Positions 49,223 through 57,076 of a stretch of DNA of 64,000 bases are shown one piece after another. Both the position numbers and the translations under genes were made by a program. The notes below the pieces were generated by a model that was not told where the DNA came from, searched no databases, and saw only the letters and a program-made list of their open reading frames with translations. Position 1 is the first letter of the stretch; every line of letters starts with the position of its first letter. Source of the DNA: Verrucomicrobiota bacterium (GTDB taxonomy: Bacteria; Verrucomicrobiota; Verrucomicrobiia; Verrucomicrobiales; Akkermansiaceae); the NCBI GenBank assembly GCA_004293445.1, contig RDYP01000004.1:62001-126000 (forward strand). The letters are read 5' to 3'.

Positions 49223-51402
49223 TTCGATCCCGTCGCCGTGTAGAAGCCCTTCCGCCGTTCCTCAACCGTTACCAACCAGTTCATCATCGTCACCGGCGGC
49301 AACTGGGCCGGATGAGTGATCGGCTGCAGGTTGACGTTGATCTTCGACGCCTCCGCCGCTTCCTCGCTGCCCATTTTCACGTCCAACAGATGGACAGGCT
49401 GCCCATCCGCCGCTTCCTCTCCTCCCAGGTGGCCGATCTGGCCGGAAATACGGACTCGAAACGGATCATACTCCGTTCCGTAGCGCTTCTCTGGAGCGAA
49501 TAAGGATGCCGGAGGATAGAAGGGCGAGGCCAAGCCAGAACCCGCCGGCGGGGTGGTGGCGACGATATTGAAATCGTCACCGATGTAGAGCCGCAGATTG
49601 GTCACCAGTGAGAAGCCCTTGCTGAAGGCTCGCAAATCATCGCACTCCGATAGCAACAAGCCATAGTCGTTTTCGGTGGCGGGAATCGCAGGTTTGTAAG
49701 CCGGATTGTTCAATCCACTGGTAGAATAATCCACGTTCACCACCAAGGAGTGATTGACCTCCGTCCCATCCGCCCCGATCGCAGCAAGAAAGCCCGGCAG
49801 ACGTTCGGGATACACCGCGATCGAAAGCTTGGATTCGTGCAGCAGCTTCACTTCGAAGGGCAGCGAAGGACGGAAATAGCCCTCCTTGGGTTTGCCGGGA
49901 TTGGGATCGCCAAAGGTCTGACTGTTGAAAGTGACGGTTCCAGTCACACCGGATTGATAATGAAACAGCCCCTCGGAACCGTAAGCGACGTCGTTGAGGC
50001 CTTCGAAAACATGGCTCTCATTTTCAGCCGCGATCCGGACATAGCCGAACGGCAAACCATCGGGACCATTGCCCAACGAAAGTTCCAAGGACTCCCGCAC
50101 TCCCCCTTTGAAATACTGAAAACGCAGGGCGGTCGGCGTGGGATCGGTCGAACTGGCCACCTCCGTGACATCCAGCCGCATGGCACACTGCAACGCGCCA
50201 ACCGAATAGCTGTTCCAAGTGGTGCTCGATAGCACGTCAGTCTCGGGCGCGTGAGCGAAACGATCAAAAAACGCCTTCCCTCGATTGATCGGAAAGAAGG
50301 CGGCGCGCCCCGATTCCGACGCCATGGTCACCGGCAAGAAATCGCCATGTGTGGCTTCGAAACGCTCGCGGACCCCCGGCTCGAATGGATCTCCTCCCAG
50401 ATCTCGATCGCCCACGGTGACCTGATTGCCAAGCGTCAGGCCCCGGCGGCCGGAGAGCCGCTCGATGTGCATGCCACCATCCACCTCGGCGCGCGTGGAA
50501 TAAACACCGCCCTCGATGCTGACATTCTGCCACGGCGTCCCGTCCGCATGCATCCCGAGCTTGGTGAATGCCTCGGCGGAAATCGCGAGCTGCGAGGGAA
50601 TCTCATAGATCGACACCACGAAATCCCGCTCGTTGGAACTCCCTCCTTCGCGCCCGAAGCTGCCAAGCAAGCTCTCATGTTCACCGAGCTGCATGCTGAA
50701 AGCCCACCAGTTGCGCTTGGCGACAAAGGGTTGACCCGGGGCCGCATATCCAAAGCGAATTTCTGGATAGGGAATCACATTGAACCCGGAATACTTCGTC
50801 ACCGGAAGACCAACTCCAGCCGCAGCCAGTTCCCCGAAGATTTTATCGCGGCTGATGATGGGATACACCCGGTCACGCGCCGCAACGGTATCATTCGCCG
50901 TTTGCAGAGGGACAGGAAAGCCCGTCCCGAGCGAACGATTGATCCCCGGCGCGACAAAACCCGACTCCGGCTCGATCGCATCGAACATGAGTCCGATGGA
51001 CCCCAGAGCGGCATCGCCACTGTTTCCCACCACCGCGCTTTCGCCATCGACCGATTCCAGCAAAGGCCGCGAAATCGACCTGCGGGCATTCGCCTGATCC
51101 AGAGCGTCGGAGAAAATCTGCTCCCACGTCAAAGCCCTGCGAGTAGAGGAGTTGGCATTGGAAAGATGCTGCATCGAGCGAATCGCGCGGTTCGGCACGA
51201 GATTCACCAGCGCCCGCAGCACCGCATCTTCTTTATCCGCGTAGTCAGCCCGCAATTGCGCTTCGGACTGAACCTCCTGAGACAGAACCGCCTGTCGATA
51301 GGCGCTCATCGTCAGCATCGTCAGCATCAAGCCGGTCGACAGGACGATGATGTATGAGACATAGCCGGGGCGCATTCGCCGCCGACGTCCGGGAGATTTC
51401 AT
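49219..51402 (-). CDS. Large membrane-anchored protein of the pseudopilin cluster
   Basis: The 727-residue protein has a basic start (KSPGRRRRMRPGYVSYI), one membrane segment (IIVLSTGLMLTMLTMSAY) and a long extracytoplasmic region with no recognised domain, containing beta-rich and Asn/Gly/Thr-rich parts. It resembles the PilX/large 'A'-type component found beside prepilins in verrucomicrobial cassettes (for example Verru_Chthon cassettes), an inference from order and topology. It overlaps the upstream prepilin gene by 4 nt (ATGA) and is the last gene of the cluster. No prepilin Glu5 signature follows the hydrophobic start, so it may not be processed. Confidence 0.7.
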   Translation of the reverse strand: MKSPGRRRRMRPGYVSYIIVLSTGLMLTMLTMSAYRQAVLSQEVQSEAQLRADYADKEDAVLRALVNLVPNRAIRSMQHLSNANSSTRRALTWEQIFSDALDQANARRSISRPLLESVDGESAVVGNSGDAALGSIGLMFDAIEPESGFVAPGINRSLGTGFPVPLQTANDTVAARDRVYPIISRDKIFGELAAAGVGLPVTKYSGFNVIPYPEIRFGYAAPGQPFVAKRNWWAFSMQLGEHESLLGSFGREGGSSNERDFVVSIYEIPSQLAISAEAFTKLGMHADGTPWQNVSIEGGVYSTRAEVDGGMHIERLSGRRGLTLGNQVTVGDRDLGGDPFEPGVRERFEATHGDFLPVTMASESGRAAFFPINRGKAFFDRFAHAPETDVLSSTTWNSYSVGALQCAMRLDVTEVASSTDPTPTALRFQYFKGGVRESLELSLGNGPDGLPFGYVRIAAENESHVFEGLNDVAYGSEGLFHYQSGVTGTVTFNSQTFGDPNPGKPKEGYFRPSLPFEVKLLHESKLSIAVYPERLPGFLAAIGADGTEVNHSLVVNVDYSTSGLNNPAYKPAIPATENDYGLLLSECDDLRAFSKGFSLVTNLRLYIGDDFNIVATTPPAGSGLASPFYPPASLFAPEKRYGTEYDPFRVRISGQIGHLGGEEAADGQPVHLLDVKMGSEEAAEASKINVNLQPITHPAQLPPVTMMNWLVTVEERRKGFYTATGSN

Positions 51403-51929
51403 AACTGCTGGGTTCCTGAATAAAAAATTTCCTCACCGTTCGGCCCGGTGATCCTCGCGCGGAGAATGCCTTGTTCAACGGCGAACCTGACGTTCGCCGG
51501 CTTTGTGGTCAATGACCAGTCGGCGGATCCGAGCACCCCCTCCCGATTCACCATCCGATAGTAAAGCCCCCGACCACTTCCCGGATCCTCGAAGGAAAGA
51601 ACCGATGCGCGGAAAGTACCATCGGGTTCTTTGAACCTCAGCAAAACAACCGGAGCGTCTTCAAACACCGGGGCATCGCCCGCAACAAGATCCTCAACGC
51701 TCCGATAGAGCCGATAGCCCTCGGCCGAACCGATCACGCGAGTCAGGTAATTATTGATCACCGGAACCTCCGTCGTCAGGAAGCTCTGGGCATTGAGGAT
51801 ACGTAAAAAAGCGATCTGCTGATTTACCAAGGCCAACAACATGACGGCCAAGACCATACCGGTGGCCATCGCGAGACTGAGCTCGACCAGCGTGTACCCG
51901 CGGCGGGAAATTGAGCGGGGCGATTTCAT
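51399..51929 (-). CDS. Type IV prepilin-like (pseudopilin) protein
   Basis: The 176-residue protein has a class III prepilin leader: basic KSPRSISRRG, cleavage before YTLVELSLA with Glu5, and a hydrophobic helix (MVLAVMLLALVNQQIAF). The C-terminal domain is beta-rich and has no cysteine pair. It may form part of a pseudopilus. It overlaps the downstream large gene (ATGA) and the upstream pseudopilin gene (4 nt), making a tightly coupled trio. No pilin ATPase, PilC or prepilin peptidase gene is in the window, so these must be elsewhere. Confidence 0.85.
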   Translation of the reverse strand: MKSPRSISRRGYTLVELSLAMATGMVLAVMLLALVNQQIAFLRILNAQSFLTTEVPVINNYLTRVIGSAEGYRLYRSVEDLVAGDAPVFEDAPVVLLRFKEPDGTFRASVLSFEDPGSGRGLYYRMVNREGVLGSADWSLTTKPANVRFAVEQGILRARITGPNGEEIFYSGTQQL

Positions 51930-52579
51930 TGCGATCGAACCACGGTTCGGGATTTGAGATAATCACGCCCACCCAACGAATAGCGGATGACGCTCTGGAA
52001 ACGCCAAACTTCCATCGAGGCCGGATTGATCAACGCCGTGCCGTTGCCCCCCTTCGATGGGAGATTATTGGCATCGGCGAATCGCGTTCGGGTCACCGTC
52101 CCGCTGATCGGAAGCCCGCCGGGCAGTTTGCCAAACTCGACCGTGCTCGTCGCCAACTCCGGATAAGCCGGCCACAAGGACTGCTCCGAGGTCAGATCCG
52201 CGAAGGGCAGCCGCTGGGCGCTCGCTTTTTCAAAGGTCAGATAGGCATCGGTCACCGCTTGCTGCAAGGCCCACTGCCGGGGCGCGATCACGTTGAGCGA
52301 AAGCTTCAGCAGGATCAGCCCCAACACGCTCAAGATGGTCATCGCAATGGTGACCTCCAACAAAACCGAACCGCGGCGCCGGCCTACGGGCTTGTCGGAA
52401 CAGCGGGAAAAGCGGAGGCTCCCCCCATGCGCAACCGCCTCAGCAGCCTGGCCGCCGTCGTCATCGGCCTCTGGTTGGCAGGAAGCGCCATCGCCGGAGC
52501 ACAGGCCGTGCTCGCGCCACCCTTCGGACTGCGCTGGGGCGACACTCCGGAAAAGCTGATTGTTTGGGCTTCCCGACAT
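51926..52579 (-). CDS. Second pseudopilin, start uncertain
   Basis: The recognisable protein is GSVLLEVTIAMTILSVLGLI, preceded by RRR, a prepilin-type motif with Glu5-like glutamate, followed by a soluble domain ending KSRTVVRSQ. The only ATG/GTG/TTG in frame is at 52579, giving a 70-residue leader that overlaps the opposite-strand gene starting at 52427. Such a long leader is rare for prepilins, so a non-standard start near the basic RRR or a sequencing error should be considered. The gene is the first of the three-gene unit with the prepilin and the large protein. Confidence 0.65.
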   Translation of the reverse strand: MSGSPNNQLFRSVAPAQSEGWREHGLCSGDGASCQPEADDDGGQAAEAVAHGGSLRFSRCSDKPVGRRRGSVLLEVTIAMTILSVLGLILLKLSLNVIAPRQWALQQAVTDAYLTFEKASAQRLPFADLTSEQSLWPAYPELATSTVEFGKLPGGLPISGTVTRTRFADANNLPSKGGNGTALINPASMEVWRFQSVIRYSLGGRDYLKSRTVVRSQ

Positions 52580-53053
52580 TCGTTAGATGTAAGTATTTCC
52601 CTGCCTGGGGATCAACCGGACCTGCGCATCATCCGCATCGCACCGCGCGAGGGCAAGTTGCCAGGCTCCGCCGCCCAGGCCTTGGAAGGGCGTTTCCACA
52701 GAGGCAGGCTTTTCGAAGTCGCAATTCATTACCGCGAGCCCGACACGGCGGCCGACACGATGGAGGCTCGTTTCAACAAATTGAAAAAGGAACTGGCTGC
52801 CGAATACGGTCCGCTTTCCGCCAACCAACAAGAGCGCAGCGTCGTGAACGGCTTCGCAACTCGCACCGCGTCGTTCCATCGCGAACCGGTCAAAGGGCTC
52901 TTGCTCCTGCTTGCCTACAGCGAGGTCCACGACCAACTCCGCCAAACCCGCGAAGCCACCTTTTCCCTCCTCTATCGCAATGACAACTTGAGGCGGAACC
53001 TCGACAACGCCGCAGGCTCCGACGGACGAGAGACCGGCGGAGAGCAGAAGTAA
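52427..53053 (+). CDS. Secreted protein of unknown function inside the pseudopilin region
   Basis: The 208-residue protein has a clear signal peptide (MRNRLSSLAAVVIGLWLAGS then AIAGAQA) and a mixed mature part (FGLRWGDTPEKLIVWASRHS, a pattern seen in other exported proteins) with no recognised domain. It is on the opposite strand to its neighbours and overlaps the start region of the second pseudopilin by about 150 bp if that gene begins at 52579. The stop lies 64 nt from the convergent gene's stop. No function can be assigned. Confidence 0.7.
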   Translation: MRNRLSSLAAVVIGLWLAGSAIAGAQAVLAPPFGLRWGDTPEKLIVWASRHSLDVSISLPGDQPDLRIIRIAPREGKLPGSAAQALEGRFHRGRLFEVAIHYREPDTAADTMEARFNKLKKELAAEYGPLSANQQERSVVNGFATRTASFHREPVKGLLLLLAYSEVHDQLRQTREATFSLLYRNDNLRRNLDNAAGSDGRETGGEQK

Positions 53054-53117
53054 GGACAAACAGGGTTTCATGACCGCGATGGAATGAGGGGGGTTGATCG
53101 CAGGCGGTCGCCAGCAA

Positions 53118-54143
53118 TCACTCAACAGTGGTCACGTTTCCATTCATCTCGATCGTGCGATCAAGAGTGAAGCTGACGTGAGCCATCCGCTCGATGCCGA
53201 AGGGAGTCTCAGTCACCAACTCCATGGTCCAAAGACCATCGTCGTCAAAGACCCCTTCGTAATCAGAGAGCACAAGAATCCGGCTATTGGGAACCGTATC
53301 GTTCACCAACAGGGACGATCCCGGGACGATCGCGCCGACCCGCCCCAACTGCGCAGCCCCCTTGTAGACCTGGGCATAGGTGTGGGAAGTCGGATAGAGG
53401 TCGTTCAAGGTGATCGTCACCGTCGGCAAGGAAAAGCGGATGTGCTGATTGGGCGAGATTCCCTCCAATGCCCCGTCTGCCACGGGCCAGATCTGAATGA
53501 ACTGCGACGCGATCTGGGACTCCGGAGCTTGGTAGTCCGCAAGCGAGAAGAAGGAAAATCGCTCTTCGCCCCGAATCTTCGCCCGATTCGCGCCGGGGAT
53601 CGAATTGATCACGTAGGTGAGCGTCTGAGTGCCATTTTGATCCATCGACACCTGGCTGTTGAGGGTCGCAAGGTCCCGATTGATCCCGATTCCATCACCC
53701 GTTGCCCCATAACTCTGCACATGATGGAGGAATTTAAGGCTTTTCGAAGCGACCGGGACCCCGGCGCCGCTCAAGAGACCACTGATCGAGATATCGACGT
53801 AAAACGGACGATCCGCACGGGTTCGGGGAATCAGGCTATAAGGGTCTTCCGAACGGATGGCTACCTGCCCGATTGGGACGTAAGTCCCGACATACCGATT
53901 GTCCAAAAGGTAACTGGTCAGCGGCAAAGCTTGGACCGTCCACAATTCGAAGCGCGCCCCACCTGGATCGATCGACAAGGGAGAAAGCTCTTCGCCCGTG
54001 GAAGCCACACCCATGTCCCACTCCACTCCAGTCGGCAATTGGACCTGCCGGATGAAATTGGTGAAGGTCGAACCGTTCTGAGCCGAAGAAGACGCCACGC
54101 TGAAAAGCGCGCACGCGACGGAAAAAAGAAGGCGGAAGCTCAT
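53118..54143 (-). CDS. Secreted protein of unknown function
   Basis: The 341-residue protein starts with a signal peptide (MSFRLLFSVACALFSVASSS) and then a beta-rich mature part, without recognised domain or cysteines of note. It overlaps the upstream gene by 4 nt (ATGA), so both belong to the same transcript as the 54757-55590 gene. The position upstream of pseudopilin genes suggests a substrate or scaffold of the same apparatus, which is inference. Confidence 0.7.
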   Translation of the reverse strand: MSFRLLFSVACALFSVASSSAQNGSTFTNFIRQVQLPTGVEWDMGVASTGEELSPLSIDPGGARFELWTVQALPLTSYLLDNRYVGTYVPIGQVAIRSEDPYSLIPRTRADRPFYVDISISGLLSGAGVPVASKSLKFLHHVQSYGATGDGIGINRDLATLNSQVSMDQNGTQTLTYVINSIPGANRAKIRGEERFSFFSLADYQAPESQIASQFIQIWPVADGALEGISPNQHIRFSLPTVTITLNDLYPTSHTYAQVYKGAAQLGRVGAIVPGSSLLVNDTVPNSRILVLSDYEGVFDDDGLWTMELVTETPFGIERMAHVSFTLDRTIEMNGNVTTVE

Positions 54144-54730
54144 GGCTTTGCGATGTTGGGGGGTGAAGTGTTCGAAGGACCCTCCGCCCCGACCGGAGCA
54201 GTCGGATCCACCTGCTTGAGAGGAAGCACAGAGATCGGCCCCTCTTGATAGGTCGCGATCACTACCCGCTGCTCTTTGTCGAAGGATTTCACTACGCCCT
54301 CAGGCATCGGGGCATTCCCCTCCGCTTGAATGCGAGTGACAGGCACTGTCCGGATCCAAGCCCGGTTCGCAGTCAGGAACTCGGTCCATGAACCGATTTG
54401 CGAGCCTGGCTTCATCCCTACCCTATCCGCCAGGCCTTTTGGGATATGCAGCACTGCTCGCTTCGGCACCAAGGTCGCCCGCCCCTGAAAGCAAAGGATG
54501 TCCGAGCGCGAAATGAGGTCACCCGGCTTGTTGACCTTGGAAGGATCTTCACCTTCGGCGGGTTTGAAAACCGATGGCGGAGCTGCTTCCCGGGCGATGC
54601 GCGCCGCTTCGACAATCTGCTCGTGAGTCGCCACCTCCCGCATTTCAACGCGCGCCGGGGCATCGACAGCCGCAGCGGTGAGAGCGGTGGCAACCAGCAA
54701 GAAGAAGATCGATAGGGGAGAATTCATCAC
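54140..54730 (-). CDS. Secreted protein of unknown function
   Basis: The 196-residue protein has a signal peptide (MMNSPLSIFFLLVATALTAA) followed by a charged helix and a small beta domain (LCFQGRATLVPKRAVLHIPK, then RVGMKPGSQIGSWTEFLTAN). The C-terminus is Pro/Gly-rich. No family is recognised. It overlaps the downstream secreted gene by 4 nt and lies 26 nt after the 54757-55590 gene, so the three are probably one transcript. Confidence 0.7.
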   Translation of the reverse strand: MMNSPLSIFFLLVATALTAAAVDAPARVEMREVATHEQIVEAARIAREAAPPSVFKPAEGEDPSKVNKPGDLISRSDILCFQGRATLVPKRAVLHIPKGLADRVGMKPGSQIGSWTEFLTANRAWIRTVPVTRIQAEGNAPMPEGVVKSFDKEQRVVIATYQEGPISVLPLKQVDPTAPVGAEGPSNTSPPNIAKP

Positions 54731-54756
54731 GACGGAAGTTGGATGCCTTCAGAGAT

Positions 54757-55590
54757 TCAGCGCTCGTCGTCCACCGCGGAATTGGTATCAGTGAAGGGAG
54801 CGTTGCCCGGATTGCTGGAATCGACGCCGTCGAGGTTGTTGCCGTGACCGTTGTTGTTCTTCGAGCGGAAGGTCACCAGCAAAACCATGTCCTGCAGGTC
54901 GTAACCAGGATCACGTTTCTGGGCATCGGTGTGAGTCAACTCCATGAGTACGATCAAATCCATCGGCCCGATTTTCAAGCGCCCTTCGGAATCGAGATAA
55001 GGCCGCAGGAAACTCTGTAGCGTCGGCGCGTTGTAGAGCGGGTAGCTGGTGGGCGGCACCTCGCCATTGACCAAGGTCCGCACGTTCGGCGTGCTGCTCT
55101 GAGAATTGAAATACGGACCCCATTTGCGGTTGTAGTAGTAGCGGCCGCCGAAGCGGAGTTTTTTGCCTCGGAGAACCGTACCCCGATACACCACTTGGTT
55201 CGGCTTCACGTTGTTGTTCGTGCCGTAGAAAATCCTCGTGTAAGATCCACCGTCGTAACTCAGCTGCGCCTCGGTGGGCACGAACTGGTAAGAACTGCTG
55301 TTGGTGCTACCGGCAGTCACACCGGCCCCGAGAACGCGAACCTCGACGTCGAGCTCTTCCGTCGCGACCACGGTGCCGACACCTTCGATGTCGGTCACGT
55401 CCTGAACGATCGATGGATAGGCGATTTTCCAGGTGAGCTGGGGCCGGGTGCCCGGCTGCACGATCAGCGGGAAGGCTGTGATCTTGCCCACGGGAATCGA
55501 TGGATTCATCGATTGGGCGAAAAGCCCACCGGAGGAAAAACCGGCGGCGGCGATGAGTGCCGTCAAAGTGGTGAGTCGGATGGCTTGCAT
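54757..55590 (-). CDS. Secreted protein of unknown function
   Basis: The 277-residue protein starts at MQAIRLTTLTALIAAAGFSS with signal-peptide cleavage after FAQ. The mature protein is beta-rich, with many Tyr/Asn residues (RFGGRYYYNRKWGPYFNSQ) and an Asn/Gly/Asp-rich tail (NNNGHGNNLDGVDSSN). An upstream in-frame ATG at 55782 is rejected because it lies in a structured non-coding stretch. It is the first of three secreted-protein genes read toward the pseudopilins. Confidence 0.72.
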   Translation of the reverse strand: MQAIRLTTLTALIAAAGFSSGGLFAQSMNPSIPVGKITAFPLIVQPGTRPQLTWKIAYPSIVQDVTDIEGVGTVVATEELDVEVRVLGAGVTAGSTNSSSYQFVPTEAQLSYDGGSYTRIFYGTNNNVKPNQVVYRGTVLRGKKLRFGGRYYYNRKWGPYFNSQSSTPNVRTLVNGEVPPTSYPLYNAPTLQSFLRPYLDSEGRLKIGPMDLIVLMELTHTDAQKRDPGYDLQDMVLLVTFRSKNNNGHGNNLDGVDSSNPGNAPFTDTNSAVDDER

Positions 55591-55887
55591 GGCTGGCTGA
55601 TGAGATGATTGGCGAGGCCCGGGAGTGATTCCCGGCATCCGCCGTTTGGAACACGGAACGGAAAGAAAAGGGACCCGGCGAGGGGTCCGGGCATGGAACG
55701 GGCCGCAAAATGGAACCGGGCCATGCCCGCTCGGGACAGAGTCCCTCGCCGGATCTCCGGGGAGGCGATGCGGGAACATCACCTCTCCGGAACGCAGTCT
55801 GTTTTTCTAGGGACGATGGGTTCGTCCTTTCGATGTCATGTTCGGGTGTGGGTCTGCAATCGTCGGATTGCGGGCAGGAAATTGGAT
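55591..55887. other. Structured intergenic region
   Basis: The 297 bp between the DPBB-like gene and the next minus-strand gene hold several strong inverted repeats: 55619-55624/55630-55635 (6 bp), 55689-55696/55721-55728 (8 bp) nested inside 55675-55684/55743-55752 (10 bp), and an imperfect repeat around 55757-55790. On the minus strand a T-rich tract (complement of GGAAAGAAAAGGGA) follows the outer stem, as expected for a terminator of the DPBB-like gene. Confidence 0.5.
55660..55752 (-). terminator. Large nested hairpin, probable terminator
   Basis: The outer stem is 10 bp (CCGGCGAGGG, 55675-55684, with 55743-55752) and the inner stem 8 bp (GGGCATGG, 55689-55696, with 55721-55728). On the minus strand it is followed by TCCCTTTTCTTTCC, a weak T-tract. 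It may end the 55888-56679 transcript or act as a leader of the next gene. Confidence 0.45.
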
Positions 55888-56679
55888 TCAGGATGATGGA
55901 AGTTCATCGCCCCAGCCGGTCCATGGACCGATGGGAACATCGCGGGCTTCGACGAAACGCCACTGAACGCGCTCGCCACTGCGGAAACCTAGAAAATCAC
56001 GAACCGCCGGACTGAGATCGATCCCCGCCCCTTGGTTGCGGTTCTCCCGCGGGGCCTCGTCGCCAAAAACGTAGGCCCAGTGATCCACTTCGAAGGGACC
56101 GACATCCTCCCACTGGGCGTAGCAGACTTTTCCCTCGCGATGAAGGGCGACCCAGCGCCCCTTGCAAACCGAAATCCCAGCGCCACGATATTCACGCCAA
56201 AACCAAGGAATCACTTCGGAAGCCTCCGGCCGATGCCCTCCTGCACGAGCCACGTCGTTGTAGGGCAACGCGATGTAGAAGGGATTGAGCTTCGGAACAA
56301 ACCCAGCCGGGAGGTAGCCTTCGCGGCGATCGGGGTCGTCATAGCCGCCAAAGTTTTCCTGCCAATTCAGGTCCCAGGCGCTCTTCAGATTGGCCATCGG
56401 ATTGTGGCCACCAGCACGCTCGCCAACCCAGAATACCGTCCCAACCACCTCGTTGCGCCAACCTCCAACTTGGCGCCCCGCCTGACCGGATTGCTCGATC
56501 ACCAGACGTGCGCGATCCGGCAGCCCAAAGGGATCGCTCAGAGTTGGCAAGGCAGCGCGACGGCCCTCAAGCAATTCCTCGTGCACCGTATCCAATCGAT
56601 CACCAAGCAAAGTCGCACCCGCAACCATCGGCAACACCGCTGGCAACAGGCAGAACAGGATGATCGACGAAATCTTCAC
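55888..56679 (-). CDS. Secreted protein with probable double-psi beta-barrel (RlpA-like)
   Basis: The 263-residue protein has a GTG start (MKISSIILFCLLPAVLP, signal peptide) chosen because the frame upstream lacks one and the peptide is textbook. The C-terminal half has DVGPFEVDHWAYVFGD and GIDLSPAVRDFLGFRSGERV, the GPF...IDLS pattern of the double-psi beta-barrel found in RlpA-type and MltA-like proteins. Other strands include NPFYIALPYND and VCYAQWED. An RlpA-like fold suggests peptidoglycan binding or cleavage, which is inferred. No catalytic aspartate pair can be assigned with confidence. Confidence 0.68.
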   Translation of the reverse strand: MKISSIILFCLLPAVLPMVAGATLLGDRLDTVHEELLEGRRAALPTLSDPFGLPDRARLVIEQSGQAGRQVGGWRNEVVGTVFWVGERAGGHNPMANLKSAWDLNWQENFGGYDDPDRREGYLPAGFVPKLNPFYIALPYNDVARAGGHRPEASEVIPWFWREYRGAGISVCKGRWVALHREGKVCYAQWEDVGPFEVDHWAYVFGDEAPRENRNQGAGIDLSPAVRDFLGFRSGERVQWRFVEARDVPIGPWTGWGDELPSS

Positions 56680-57076
56680 AGCGAATTTTCCATAACTCCG
56701 GCAGCTTGAGTGCCGCTTTCGCAAGATACCCTGAACATTTCGGGAAACTAAACAAGAAGTTTTTAGGTAATTTTTAAACAAATCAATTACCAATCCTTGC
56801 TTGGCTTTCCCGGCAACCGGTCACCCTCCCCCTAGCGAAAGAAATCGATAAGCACGACTCCAGTAAACACAAGTCCCTAATAATCAGCTAAAAATTTGAC
56901 TGAAAAGCGAGCCCGAGGCCATTCCCTCGCCTCGCCATGAAGCTGAGAACGAAGGAATGACCGGGAACAAACGAACTCAAGGACGAGTGGAAGGAATCAT
57001 TTCCAGCACCCGAGAACAATGAAATTTTTAGAATTCCGAAGTAAATCCACCTTGGGGAATGCACTCCCGCCGCGCA
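56680..57076. promoter_or_regulatory. AT-rich gap with inverted repeat, probable promoter of the DPBB-like gene
   Basis: The 397 bp before the 55888-56679 gene contain no frame of note and are AT-rich (TTTTTAGGTAATTTTTAAAC and TCAATTACC). An inverted repeat GGTAATT (56766-56772) / AATTACC (56785-56791) lies about 90 bp upstream of the GTG and could be an operator. The rest, 56800-57076, shows nothing clear. Confidence 0.45.

Noticed and set aside
49219-52579. Firm naming as a Verru_Chthon cassette
   Set aside because: Order and prepilin motifs fit, but without model searches the identity of the large protein as component A cannot be supported.
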